From NCBI GenBank assembly GCA_038526735.1, contig JBCBGM010000004.1, positions 41,379 to 105,378 of the forward strand: a DNA stretch of 64,000 nucleotides, written 5' to 3'. The position numbers and the translations under genes are program-made. Below, in pieces: positions 8,249-16,890 of this stretch. This DNA comes from Rubricella sp038526735. Its GTDB lineage: Bacteria; Pseudomonadota; Alphaproteobacteria; Rhodobacterales; Rhodobacteraceae. Each line of letters starts with the position of its first letter. Positions within the stretch are counted from its first letter, which is position 1. The notes beneath the pieces were generated by a model that searched no databases, was not told the DNA's origin, and saw only the letters and a program-made list of their open reading frames with translations.

Positions 8249-9085
8249 CTAAACTTTCACCGCATTCGACAGCAGCAATGACCATTGCGCGGCACCGCCT
8301 GATGCGGCTTGCAAAAGCGTTAACGCGGGGCTCGTTACGCTTGAGCCCGCCGATGTCGAGCTTTCAAGCGCCATGAACCGCTCTAGCAAAAGCTCCACAT
8401 TGGCCGGATCTTGAAACGTGCTAGGGTTGCCACTGCCGGTCAGCGCCTGGGTCCGCTCAGATAGGATTGTGATCTGACGGTCAAGATCGAGCTGGCTGAA
8501 GCTGCTGCTCAACCCAAACGCACCCTCAAGCACGCTGCGCAGCGGCGCTTGGCCCAAAAACTGATACCACCCCGCGACGTCGGCGGTTGCGCTGTTTGCA
8601 ATCTCAGCCGCCTCGCGTCGAAAGTTGAGCGCGAGGCGCAGGGCCGGGTCGTTTTCGCCGATGGCTGCCTCAAAACGTTGCGTGACAAATCTGTCTGCAA
8701 CCTCGTTCGCCGCCGTGGAGGTGACGATGCGCGGGCCAGTTAAATCTCCAAACCCGAAGGCCGCCGAAAACTCCTGAAACCGGCTGTCAGCCAAGCGCGC
8801 GCTGAAACTTTCAGACCCGCTGCCCTCTTCGAGCACCTTGCGCAGAAAGGCCCGTTTGCCGAGCTCTTCTTCCAGCCCGAAAGCACCGAGCGCGACAGCA
8901 AGCAGGCTGCGATCTGCCACCAGATCGGCCGCAGAGGTGATCGTCACGATCTTTTCTCGAAACGCATCCGCGAGGCGCGCAACCTCTCCCGTTTGCGCAA
9001 ACCGAGCCTCTTGAGCGGGGCCAACCTGATCGATCAATCGTAGCGCGCTCACACCTGTCGCGGGGATGATTGGCGCAAAGCTCAT
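8249..9085 (-). CDS. DUF1217 family flagellar-locus protein
   Basis: A 278-residue soluble helical protein of the DUF1217 type, a family found in alphaproteobacterial flagellar loci. Segments such as LADAFREKIVTI and LADSRFQEFSAAFGFGD recur in similar form, suggesting an internally repeated fold. Its ATG overlaps the flbT stop by four bases, so it is expressed with flbT and flaF. No catalytic motif is visible and the biochemical role is unknown. The 151 bases to fliI on the right strand hold no further gene. Confidence 0.8.
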   Translation of the reverse strand: MSFAPIIPATGVSALRLIDQVGPAQEARFAQTGEVARLADAFREKIVTITSAADLVADRSLLAVALGAFGLEEELGKRAFLRKVLEEGSGSESFSARLADSRFQEFSAAFGFGDLTGPRIVTSTAANEVADRFVTQRFEAAIGENDPALRLALNFRREAAEIANSATADVAGWYQFLGQAPLRSVLEGAFGLSSSFSQLDLDRQITILSERTQALTGSGNPSTFQDPANVELLLERFMALESSTSAGSSVTSPALTLLQAASGGAAQWSLLLSNAVKV

Positions 9086-9510
9086 CCTGATCCGGTGCGT
9101 GCTGGCGGCTCTACTGCGAAGCCCAAAAGCCTATCTTCCAAGGGCAATAAGCTTTTGAGCGCGCGTAGGGCTGGGTAGAGTTGCCCGTCTTTCAAACAAG
9201 CCTGCGCCTCATCAAGCGCCGTGTCAGCCTCTGCAACGGCGAAGGCCTGTCTGAGCTGCGCTATTCCGCGTTCAACTTGCACGGTGGCCGGGGCGGGATC
9301 AGCCTCTCCGGCGATCATCAGTTGCAGGATATAGCACACCCGGCGCACCGGCGTTTTGGCGCTGTCAGGGTGGATAGCATCCTTGAGGCGCAAGATCTGG
9401 CTGTTGGGCGTAAGCACCGTGAGCTTTGAGCGACGGTCTGCGTTTTCGAGCACGGCACCGTTGACCATGATGCGCTCGCCCGGGCGTAGTTTTAATACGA
9501 GGCCGGGCAT
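9082..9510 (-). CDS. flbT: Flagellin synthesis repressor FlbT
   Basis: A 142-residue FlbT protein beginning GLVLKLRPGERIMVNGAVLEN, the family signature, with RRVCYILQLMIAG in the middle. In Caulobacter FlbT acts after transcription on the flagellin mRNA leader. It lies between flaF (one-base stop/start overlap) and DUF1217 (four-base overlap), directly downstream of flagellin, the normal arrangement. Confidence 0.95.
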   Translation of the reverse strand: MPGLVLKLRPGERIMVNGAVLENADRRSKLTVLTPNSQILRLKDAIHPDSAKTPVRRVCYILQLMIAGEADPAPATVQVERGIAQLRQAFAVAEADTALDEAQACLKDGQLYPALRALKSLLPLEDRLLGFAVEPPARTGSG

Positions 9511-9911
9511 CAGGCTGTTTCCGCCAAAACGGTGGTGCTTTCACCGCGCAGGCCCCGCATGATCGCCACATTGATGTCAATCAGCGGCTCAAGGTCGGCG
9601 TCCGTTTTGCGGGCTTGCTCGGTGTATTTTGCCACGAATTGTGCAAGCTCGGCGATTTGCCCGCAAAGTGCTCGGGGCAGTTGGTTGCCGGGGTCGGTGA
9701 CGGCGGCAAAAATCACCGTCCAGAGCATCAGGTTGCGATGCAGCGCTTCAAGGCGTTGGGCGCACTGCGCGGTGCGGTCAACAGGGGTGCTTGGGTGCGA
9801 GGTTGGGTTTTGTGCCCGCGATAGGGCAGAAGTTGTGTGCGAAAAAGCGGTGTATTCCAGCGCGCGCGGCGTGTTGAGATCCTGCGGAGCGCGGTAAGCG
9901 TCGGACTGCAT
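9510..9911 (-). CDS. flaF: Flagellin synthesis activator FlaF
   Basis: A 133-residue FlaF-family protein. The central LHRNLMLWTVIFAAVTDPGNQLP and the following LRAQI-like helix (LCGQIAELAQFVAKYT) are typical. FlaF is needed for flagellin translation or secretion and works opposite FlbT. It is transcribed from the flagellin side, with a hairpin between the two genes at 9951-9981. Confidence 0.93.
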   Translation of the reverse strand: MQSDAYRAPQDLNTPRALEYTAFSHTTSALSRAQNPTSHPSTPVDRTAQCAQRLEALHRNLMLWTVIFAAVTDPGNQLPRALCGQIAELAQFVAKYTEQARKTDADLEPLIDINVAIMRGLRGESTTVLAETA

Positions 9912-9950
9912 GGGATTGTCCTCATGTTAGGCCGGAGAAAGAGGAGAGCC

Positions 9951-9981
9951 CACCCACGCCCTCATTGTGAGCGCGAGGGTG
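9951..9981 (-). terminator. Putative terminator after flagellin
   Basis: Read leftward, CACCC...GGGTG arms enclose a long imperfect stem (about 13 of 15 pairs, CAA loop), followed by a pyrimidine-rich stretch (CTCCTCTTTCTCC) rather than a pure T run. It could reduce read-through from flagellin into flaF-flbT. Confidence 0.5.
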
Positions 9982-9995
9982 AGCCATGGTTCAGA

Positions 9996-11474
9996 TCACC
10001 GGAAGAGACCGAGGATGTTTTGCGGGGCCTGGTTGGCGATCGAAAGCGCCTGGATGCCCAGCTGCTGTTGCACCTGCAGAGCCTGCAATCGTGCAGAGGC
10101 TGCCTCCATATCCGCATCAACCAGCGCGCCGATTCCAGAGGTCAGTGCACCAGACAGGGTCGAGACGAAATCGCCCTGAATATCGATGCGCCGCTCAACC
10201 GACCCGAACTCAGCAGAGGCATCAATCGCGGTCTGGATCAGCCCCTCGATATCCGACAGAGCACTGGTCGCACCGCTGCTGGTCGAGACATCGATGGATG
10301 AGAGCGCGTTGAGCCCCCCCGCCACCGTGCCGCCAGCCTTACCGCTGGCTGCGAGAGAGACGCCCGTACCGCCAGAGTTATCAATGGCCAGGCGTGCAGC
10401 CCCACCGCCGGTGGTTTGCACCTCTGTGGTCACACCCACCAGACCGGCCGCATCAACCACGCTCTTCAGCCCCGAGGCGATGTCGTTGAACGTGTCACCC
10501 CCTTTGGCGATATAGTCATAGTCGTTGCCGCCGAGGCTCACACGGTAGCTGTCACCGGCGTTGATGGTCACGTTTGCATCAAGCTCAAAAGTGACATTCT
10601 CTGCCCGCTGCGCAACCGTGCTGGCTGCAAGCGTCGTGGTCATTGAGTTATCGCCATTGGCCGACAGTGCCAGATCAGTGAAGGCGTTCTCGTTGTTGAG
10701 CGTGATCACACCCGCAGACGAGGTCGCCGTCACACCGGTGATGCCCGAGGCGTTGATCGCCGCGGTCAAACCGGTTGCCACATCGGTGGCGGAGGTGTTG
10801 GCAGCGGTAAACGTCACATCGGTGCCGTTAATGTTGAGCGTTGCCACATCAGACGCCGCAACCGTGCCTGCGATGGTCAGGGTCGTGGTGTTTGCCGCGT
10901 TGGTGATCGAGGCAGCACTCGCAGTTGCATTCGCATCGAGCGAAGCACCGGCGCCAAAGGTCGCCGCGTTCGTCTCAAGGTTCTGCCGCTGCACCGTGAT
11001 CGAAGAGCTCGTAACAGTGCCATCAGAGCTGCGGTTCAGCGACGATAGCACGCTCACCGCATCTTGCCCCTTGAGCAGGTTGAGCCCGTTAAACTGCGCC
11101 GTGTTCACCACGGAGGTGATCTGATCACGCAGAGAGGCGATATCGGTCTGGATTTTCGAGCGATCAACGTTCTCTTCCTGGGCAGAAACGATCTTGCTCT
11201 TAATTTCGGTCAGCAGGCCAGTGACCGTTTCGGTCGCCTGCCGGCCCACGGCGACAGTTGAGGCGCCCAGCGACAGCGACTCGGAGATGCCCTTAAAGCC
11301 CTCCACGTCGGATTTCATCACAGAGCTGATCGCCCAGACGGCAGAGTTATCGCGTGCGCTACCCACGGCCTTTCCCGTTGAAATCTGATCCTGCACGGTG
11401 AGCAGGCTTTTGTTGATGGTGTTGAGCGTTTGCAGCGCAACCATTGCGCTGTTGTTCGTCAGAATACTGGACAT
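9996..11474 (-). CDS. Flagellin
   Basis: A 492-residue filament subunit. The N-terminal D0/D1 domain begins MSSILTNNSAMVALQTLN. The C-terminal helix ends QQQLGIQALSIANQAPQNIL. The central region (about 180-400) is Ala/Thr/Ser-rich, with flagellin-IN-like motifs (TLNINGTDVTFTA and similar). The open frame continues upstream, but ATG 11474 has AGGA eight bases before it and gives the canonical terminus. A long leader with a hairpin (11552-11579) precedes it. flaF and flbT, its regulators, follow. Confidence 0.97.
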   Translation of the reverse strand: MSSILTNNSAMVALQTLNTINKSLLTVQDQISTGKAVGSARDNSAVWAISSVMKSDVEGFKGISESLSLGASTVAVGRQATETVTGLLTEIKSKIVSAQEENVDRSKIQTDIASLRDQITSVVNTAQFNGLNLLKGQDAVSVLSSLNRSSDGTVTSSSITVQRQNLETNAATFGAGASLDANATASAASITNAANTTTLTIAGTVAASDVATLNINGTDVTFTAANTSATDVATGLTAAINASGITGVTATSSAGVITLNNENAFTDLALSANGDNSMTTTLAASTVAQRAENVTFELDANVTINAGDSYRVSLGGNDYDYIAKGGDTFNDIASGLKSVVDAAGLVGVTTEVQTTGGGAARLAIDNSGGTGVSLAASGKAGGTVAGGLNALSSIDVSTSSGATSALSDIEGLIQTAIDASAEFGSVERRIDIQGDFVSTLSGALTSGIGALVDADMEAASARLQALQVQQQLGIQALSIANQAPQNILGLFR

Positions 11475-11551
11475 GGTCGGTCCTTTCTTGGGCCCCCGCT
11501 TGTCGAGGGCGATCCTGAGGAGGTCTGCATCTTGCAGAGGAAACGTCATTC

Positions 11552-11579
11552 TGACGGGATGGGCTTCTCCCATGGGTCA
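11552..11579 (-). promoter_or_regulatory. Hairpin in flagellin mRNA leader
   Basis: Read leftward, TGAC, then ATGGG-(AGAAG)-CCCAT, then GTCA form a stem with a small internal loop. It lies 78-105 bases before the flagellin start. FlbT acts on the flagellin leader in Caulobacter, so this structure is a candidate target. That link is inferred. Confidence 0.4.
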
Positions 11580-11611
11580 TCACGACCTGTGAAAAGGCTA
11601 GGCGCAGGCAC

Positions 11612-11626
11612 TTAACGAAATCTGAA
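11612..11626. promoter_or_regulatory. CtrA-like box upstream of flagellin
   Basis: TTAA-N7-TGAA, one mismatch from TTAA-N7-TTAA, located about 140 bases upstream of the flagellin start. With the boxes at 6766 and 12297 it forms a series of similar sites at flagellar promoters. Inferred from spacing only. Confidence 0.3.
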
Positions 11627-11661
11627 TGTGAACCTTTGAAATACCGACACTTTTATTCAAA

Positions 11662-11997
11662 TCAGGCGAAGCTGTTTTGATTGAGCGCCCCGGACGTGGC
11701 CCGCGCAATCGGCGCGCCCTGTGCAGTATAGCCAAGCTGCGATTGCCCGCTTCCAGCAGCAGAAACCCTTGCTTTTGCGCGTGAAATACCGTGTTGCGCC
11801 GCCGTGAGATGCCGCATCAAACGCTCTGCGATACATCGCAATTCTGCCTTTTGTGCCGCAGTCACCTGCCCATGCTCAGAAACCTGCGCAAGCTCAGTGA
11901 CCAGCGTTTCGACCTCGTGCAGCACGCTCAGATTGCCACCCCGAAGCTGCGCAATCAGCGCGTCGATCTTGGCAGAAACCTCGTGAGCTTGGGTCAT
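11662..11997 (-). CDS. Small helical protein, flagellar cluster, unknown
   Basis: A 111-residue protein, mostly helical (residues 5-80), with no signal peptide or membrane segment and a flexible Gly/Ser/Gln-rich tail. Its ATG overlaps the stop of the rod-binding protein gene (ATGA), and flagellin follows downstream. Size and location fit an export chaperone of the FlgN/FliT kind, but no family signature is visible and the role is inferred from context only. Confidence 0.7.
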   Translation of the reverse strand: MTQAHEVSAKIDALIAQLRGGNLSVLHEVETLVTELAQVSEHGQVTAAQKAELRCIAERLMRHLTAAQHGISRAKARVSAAGSGQSQLGYTAQGAPIARATSGALNQNSFA

Positions 11998-12272
11998 TGC
12001 ACGTCCATTTGCCGGGCGATTGCGTCACTCAGGCCCAAGCCGCCCCGGTCAACCAAGGCCTGCGCGTAAGAATCAATCAAGAGAGACGCAAAAAGCGCCT
12101 CTCCGGCGCCGCCGCCAAGGCTTGATCGCGGCGCGCCAAACCCCGTCGCCTTGAGCATTTGGGCTACAAAAACCGCTTCAAACTCCTCCGCCGCAGCCTT
12201 TTGCGCCGGACTTGGCTGCGTGGCGGCAGGTCTGGTTGGGGGCCCCATGGCCTGAGAGACAAAATCGGTCAT
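11994..12272 (-). CDS. Rod-binding protein (FlgJ N-terminal domain)
   Basis: A 92-residue protein consisting only of the rod-binding domain: AAEEFEAVFVAQMLKATGFGA near residues 28-48, followed by EALFASLLIDSYAQALVDRGGLGLSDAIARQM. This matches the N-terminal half of FlgJ; the muramidase half is absent, as is usual in alphaproteobacteria. It diverges from fliK across a 62-base gap holding a weak CtrA-like box (TAAA-N7-GTAA, 12297-12311). Confidence 0.85.
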   Translation of the reverse strand: MTDFVSQAMGPPTRPAATQPSPAQKAAAEEFEAVFVAQMLKATGFGAPRSSLGGGAGEALFASLLIDSYAQALVDRGGLGLSDAIARQMDVQ

Positions 12273-12334
12273 GTCACACAGAATTGGGGCAATCCGTAAA
12301 GAAAATGGTAACGCATCGCTGCAAGCTTAGCGAA

Positions 12335-13942
12335 ATGTTCGAGACCACGACCGACCTCAAGATAGACGTCGCCACACCCCTGCCGGGCGCAGAGGGTGAC
12401 GGGAAGTCAACGGGAGCCAACGTCGATTTTGAGGCGCTTTTTGCGACTTTCGATGCGGTGCCGCCGCAGGTGGGCGATGCGAAAACCCCGCCCCTGAATG
12501 TGCTCCCGGCCCCCCTGTTGGGCGATTCGCAACTGGACACTCATGAGCTTCCTCAAGTTATTGCCGAAGACTCTCTACCGGCGGAGCAGTCAACGCTTCG
12601 CGCATTGCCAACCGCAATTGATCACGATCAGGTCCCCGTTGCTGCACAGAGCCAGGTTGCACCGGAACGCGCACCCGTCGCCCGCGATCCAAGGGGTTTA
12701 GAGGCACCGATCCCCCCCCGCCTGGCCACTGCGGCACCCGGCACCACCGAAATTACCTCGCAAAATCAACGTCCGGTGATTGCATCCGATCCGTCGGATC
12801 TAGGCTTACCGGTGGAGACTTCGGCCTCCACACACGCCATTCCCGCATCCGAAGACGTGCGCACTTCGCCCCAGCTAAGTATCAAATCCGTGCCCACCTC
12901 TGATGAGCAAACCCCTCCAATCGCGCCTCAAAAAATGGCTGAAGGTCGCCCGTCAAACACACGGGCCATTGCAGCCGAAGAGCCGTTTACCGTCGCGTCG
13001 GAACCATTAACCGGGCATAGTTTTCTGCCCTCCGAAGCGCAAAAAAGCGCCCCTTTTTCAGAGACTTCGGCGCAACCCCCGACAGCTCGGCTGGAAAAAC
13101 CACTCGCCATCACAACTTCAGCACTCGCTCAAACAGATAAGGTGCTCCAAGCGAAGGATACGGCGCATCAAGCGCCGCAGACGCCCAACACAAAAGCTGA
13201 GGGTACCGCACAGGCGGACTTAAAGACCGATCGTGGCTTACCCGCACCTGAAAGTCTCAAGCCACCCAATCTCGCAACGCATGACAAAGCTGAGCAAACC
13301 CTCAGAGCCGAAGCCGCCCCGCGGGTAGAGCTTGCTCCGCAGCCTGCGATGCCAAATGCCGTGGCCGAGGCACCCCAACCCGCCTCCAAAACACTGGCTA
13401 TAGAGCCCCTTAACGACGTCGGGCAGAGCAAAGCGACGGTCATCACGGTTGAGGATCATCTACCCCAGCAACTCCCACCAACCGAGCCTGGCCGCAGCCC
13501 AGCACCTGCCCAGCAGGCGCCAATCGAAACGGCGCGCACCTTCGTTTTGGGGCAGGAACCGCCCAAGTTGACCATACATCGCAGCAACGGCGCCCTCACC
13601 GTTGCGCTGGAACCTGCAGAGTTGGGCGCGATTTCGCTAGAGATCAGCCGAACGGACCAGACCCAAATCACCACTCTGATTGTCGAGCGACCCGAAACGC
13701 TGGAGTTGTTGCGCCGCCATCCAGAGATGCTGCGCGCCGCGCTGGCCGCACACGATCTGCCCTCCGACACCCTCGCGTTCTCTCTCGGTGGCGAGCAGCA
13801 GGGGCAAAACCACGCGCGCCGTTCAGGCGACACTCCCATCGTCGACGATGCACTGTTTGTCGAGGCGGTGCCAAACGCTGAAAGTTCCCGCCCTTCCCTG
13901 CACCCGACCACGCCGCACGGTCGGGTCAATCTCTTGGTCTAA
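12335..13942 (+). CDS. fliK: Flagellar hook-length control protein FliK
   Basis: A 535-residue protein. The long N-terminal part (about 1-400) is Pro/Ala/Thr/Glu-rich and probably disordered. The C-terminal Flg_hook domain is recognisable as LTVALEPAELGAISLEISR through LRRHPEMLRAALAAHDL. FliK is exported and measures the hook, triggering the FlhB switch. The frame is open upstream to 12212, but that overlaps the divergent gene; ATG 12335 (or 12305) is more plausible. flgD follows after 4 bases. Confidence 0.88.
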   Translation: MFETTTDLKIDVATPLPGAEGDGKSTGANVDFEALFATFDAVPPQVGDAKTPPLNVLPAPLLGDSQLDTHELPQVIAEDSLPAEQSTLRALPTAIDHDQVPVAAQSQVAPERAPVARDPRGLEAPIPPRLATAAPGTTEITSQNQRPVIASDPSDLGLPVETSASTHAIPASEDVRTSPQLSIKSVPTSDEQTPPIAPQKMAEGRPSNTRAIAAEEPFTVASEPLTGHSFLPSEAQKSAPFSETSAQPPTARLEKPLAITTSALAQTDKVLQAKDTAHQAPQTPNTKAEGTAQADLKTDRGLPAPESLKPPNLATHDKAEQTLRAEAAPRVELAPQPAMPNAVAEAPQPASKTLAIEPLNDVGQSKATVITVEDHLPQQLPPTEPGRSPAPAQQAPIETARTFVLGQEPPKLTIHRSNGALTVALEPAELGAISLEISRTDQTQITTLIVERPETLELLRRHPEMLRAALAAHDLPSDTLAFSLGGEQQGQNHARRSGDTPIVDDALFVEAVPNAESSRPSLHPTTPHGRVNLLV

Positions 13943-13946
13943 ACGC

Positions 13947-14594
13947 ATGATCGATCCCATCTCGCCCGCATCATCCACAGCGTCGACAAACACCGCTGCA
14001 CTTTCGGCAGAAGCTGATTTTGAGAGTTTCTTGAAGCTGCTCACCGCCGAAATCAGCCATCAAGACCCGCTCAAACCGATGGACAGCACTGAGTTCGTCT
14101 CTCAACTGGCGAGTTTCTCGGCGGTGGAGCAACAGCTGCGCACCAATGACACGCTCGACACACTCGTCACGCTGCTGTCGGCCGACACCGAAAAAACTGC
14201 CTCTGTTTGGCTTGGTAAATCCGCTGAGTTCACCGGCGCGATGGGGTATCAGGGCACCCCCATCGCGGCTCGGTTTGAGACTGCTTTGCAGGCCGACAGC
14301 ATCGTGGAGGTCCGCGACAAAAGTGGGGCGCTGCTGGATCAATTCAGCCTTTCTGCGGGCGCCACCGAAATCACTTGGCCAAGTACCGACAGCCCCACAC
14401 CGCCGCATGGCGCGCTGGTCACCTTTGAGCGTCGTCCGCTTGAAGGGACAGATGGCCTGCGCAGCCTCGCTCTTGTCACTGACGATCTTTCAGAGCTCAG
14501 ACTTTCGGGGAGTGATGCGTATTTCGTCACCGCAAGCGGAGCAGAACTCCGCCCAGATGAAGTGCGATCACTCATCGCGCGCCCTCAGAGTTAG
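13947..14594 (+). CDS. flgD: Hook capping/assembly protein FlgD
   Basis: A 215-residue FlgD. The N-terminal signature FLKLLTAEISHQDPLKPMDS then TEFVSQLASFSAVEQQLR is highly characteristic. The C-terminal part holds the FlgD Ig/Tudor-like region. The scaffold caps the growing hook. The ATG at 13947 lies 4 bases after the fliK stop. The hook gene flgE is not in the window. The 207 bases that follow contain no gene, only a hairpin. Confidence 0.95.
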   Translation: MIDPISPASSTASTNTAALSAEADFESFLKLLTAEISHQDPLKPMDSTEFVSQLASFSAVEQQLRTNDTLDTLVTLLSADTEKTASVWLGKSAEFTGAMGYQGTPIAARFETALQADSIVEVRDKSGALLDQFSLSAGATEITWPSTDSPTPPHGALVTFERRPLEGTDGLRSLALVTDDLSELRLSGSDAYFVTASGAELRPDEVRSLIARPQS

Positions 14595-14677
14595 AGAGGG
14601 CGAATAAAGGCGCGGCAGAGTTAAGGCGCTTGCCATTCGAGGAAATCACCTGCGACCGACTGTGCAAATCTCTTTTA

Positions 14678-14702
14678 CCGAGAGCGCCTCTAGTCCTCTC
14701 GG
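14678..14702. terminator. Hairpin between convergent flgD and phosphomannomutase genes
   Basis: CCGAGAG-N11-CTCTCGG, a perfect 7-bp stem between two convergent gene ends. There is no T run on either side, so intrinsic termination is uncertain. Confidence 0.35.
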
Positions 14703-14801
14703 GGTGGGGCGGGCGATGTAGTTTCGCAGGTACCTTGCTTTCAACGCTCGAGGGAAACCAGCCGTTGGAACCTCTTCATCGGCTCAGGTCACGCTAAAGC
14801 G

Positions 14802-16172
14802 TTAGAGGGTCAACAGGCCACTGATCAACGTCACCTTCTCGGTCAGAAGCGCCGGGTCGCTGCGGGTCTCCACATTCAACCGGACGAGCGGCTCGGTGTT
14901 GGAGCGGCGGAGATTGAATCGCCAATTGGCGAACGAGAGAGAGAGACCATCGGTGTCATCGCGCGCTACCGCATCCGCTGCAACTGCGCTCAAAACCCGC
15001 GCAATCGCGGCGTCGGCATCATCGATGCGAAAGTTAATCTCTCCCGAGGATGGAAAGGCCTGCATACGCTCTTCCAGAAGCTCAGCGAGGGGGCGGTTGG
15101 AGCGGCTGACCAGCTCTGCAACCAGCAGCCACGGCACCATCCCACTGTCACAAAACACAAAATCCCGAAAATAGTGATGCGCTGACATCTCTCCGCCGTA
15201 CACAGCACCCGTGTCGCGCATCGCTTGCTTCACGAAGGCATGCCCGGTGCGACTTTGCACCGGCTCACCGCCAGCGGCATTCACGACGTCAATTGTGTTC
15301 CACACCACGCGCGGGTCATGCACGATCTTGGCGCCAGGATCTTTGGCTAAGAAACTCGCCGCCAAAAGCCCCACGACATACTCCCCCGGAATAAACCGGC
15401 CCTGCGCATCAAAGAAAAAACAGCGGTCAAAATCGCCGTCCCACGCGATACCCAGATCCGCGCCCGCCGCGACGACTGCATCGCCCGTCGCGGGCTGGTT
15501 TTCCGGCAAAAGGGGGTTTGGGATGCCATTGGGAAAGCTCCCATCAGGCGTGTGGTGAACGCGCACAATCTCCAGCTGCGCGCCCGCCGCAGCCAGCGCC
15601 TCGGCAATCGCGTCAAAGGTTGGGCCAGCCGCACCATTCCCGGCATTGGCGACAATCTTGAGCGGCCCAAGCGATGCGGGCGACACGAATGAAAGCACCT
15701 GCGCAACGTAAGCTGCCCGCGCCTCAGGCACCGCGCGCACGTGCCCGCCGGGGCGTTTTGGCCCGAATTCACCCACTTCAGCCTTGGCCTTGATCGCAGC
15801 GAGGCCCGTCTCCGCATCCAACGGGGCGGCACCTTGGCGGACCATCTTCATCCCATTGTAATCAATCGGATTATGCGAGGCGGTGACCGTTAGCCCGGCG
15901 TCAGCTTCAAAATGGGCGGTGGCGAAATACATCTCTTCGGTGCCCGAGAGGCCCAGATCGAGCACCTCGACCCCGGCATCTACCAGCGCCACCATCACCG
16001 CCGCCTGCAAACTCTCGGACGTTGGGCGAATATCGCGCCCCACCACAACGCGCTTCGCCCCCAGCACTCCGGCAAACGCGCGCCCGATGCGATAAGCGAC
16101 GTCCTCGTTCAACTCGGGGCCAAGCCGCCCGCGAATGTCATAGGCTTTGAAACACGTCAGCGGCTGGGTCAT
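14802..16172 (-). CDS. Phosphomannomutase/phosphoglucomutase
   Basis: A 456-residue alpha-D-phosphohexomutase interconverting hexose-1- and hexose-6-phosphates for polysaccharide precursors. All four active-site signatures are present in order: TASHNP with the phosphoserine at 99, metal-binding DGDFDR, sugar loop GEMSAHHYF, and phosphate-binding RRSNTEP near the C-terminus. The GEMSAHH loop is typical of the bifunctional mannose/glucose enzymes (ManB/CpsG/AlgC type). It stands alone between the flagellar cluster and the ABC transporter. Confidence 0.93.
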   Translation of the reverse strand: MTQPLTCFKAYDIRGRLGPELNEDVAYRIGRAFAGVLGAKRVVVGRDIRPTSESLQAAVMVALVDAGVEVLDLGLSGTEEMYFATAHFEADAGLTVTASHNPIDYNGMKMVRQGAAPLDAETGLAAIKAKAEVGEFGPKRPGGHVRAVPEARAAYVAQVLSFVSPASLGPLKIVANAGNGAAGPTFDAIAEALAAAGAQLEIVRVHHTPDGSFPNGIPNPLLPENQPATGDAVVAAGADLGIAWDGDFDRCFFFDAQGRFIPGEYVVGLLAASFLAKDPGAKIVHDPRVVWNTIDVVNAAGGEPVQSRTGHAFVKQAMRDTGAVYGGEMSAHHYFRDFVFCDSGMVPWLLVAELVSRSNRPLAELLEERMQAFPSSGEINFRIDDADAAIARVLSAVAADAVARDDTDGLSLSFANWRFNLRRSNTEPLVRLNVETRSDPALLTEKVTLISGLLTL

Positions 16173-16239
16173 GGGGAGGGGCCTTTAATTTCGAGCGTCG
16201 CGCGGCCCATAGCACGACCACGCCCCAGCGCGCACCCTC

Positions 16240-16890
16240 TCAAACCGCAAGCGCCTCCCCCAATGGAGAGACGACTGCACCCCCCGCCGCGCGCGCATCT
16301 TCCACATCATGGGTCACCAAAAGCGCCGGAATGCCGCGATCAATGATGCGCTGAAACACAAAGCTACGCAGCTGCGCGCGCCTGTCTGTATCGAGTTTTG
16401 AGAAGGGCTCATCGAGGAGCAACAGCCGCGGCTCTGCCAACAACGTGCGCATCAACGCGACCCGTGCTTTTTGCCCGCCAGAGAGGGTTTCGGGGTCGCG
16501 GTCGGCAAACTCCGCAAGCCCGGCCTGCTCCAACGCCTCCGCCACGCGCGTGGCGCGGGCGGCACGACCCTTAACGTCTGCGGGCAGCGCAAAGGCGAGG
16601 TTTGCGCCCACAGAGAGATGCGGAAACAGCAGCGAATCCTGAAACATCACGCCGACCCGCCGTTGCCGCAGGGGCACGCCGATCAGGCTGCGCTCTTCGA
16701 GCCGAATATCTCCGGCGCAGCGAAATTCTGGCGCGAGCGTGCCCAAAATCGCGTTCAACAGCGTCGATTTGCCAGAGCCCGACGGCCCCATGATTGTGAG
16801 CACTTCACCCGCCGCAACGGTCACGGTTTGGCGCACCAGCACCCGATCGCCTTGGGCGATTTCCAGATTTTCCAAGGACAGCGCGGTCAT
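16240..16890 (-). CDS. ynjD: ABC transporter ATP-binding protein, YnjD type
   Basis: A 216-residue ATPase with Walker A GPSGSGKST near residue 36, Q-loop MFQDSLLFPHL, signature LSGGQKARVAL and Walker B RLLLLDEPFSKLD. Size and neighbours match E. coli YnjD, the ATPase of an importer with unassigned substrate. Its start overlaps the permease stop by four bases. Sequence also resembles thiamine importer ThiQ, so a thiamine-like substrate cannot be excluded. Confidence 0.85.
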   Translation of the reverse strand: MTALSLENLEIAQGDRVLVRQTVTVAAGEVLTIMGPSGSGKSTLLNAILGTLAPEFRCAGDIRLEERSLIGVPLRQRRVGVMFQDSLLFPHLSVGANLAFALPADVKGRAARATRVAEALEQAGLAEFADRDPETLSGGQKARVALMRTLLAEPRLLLLDEPFSKLDTDRRAQLRSFVFQRIIDRGIPALLVTHDVEDARAAGGAVVSPLGEALAV

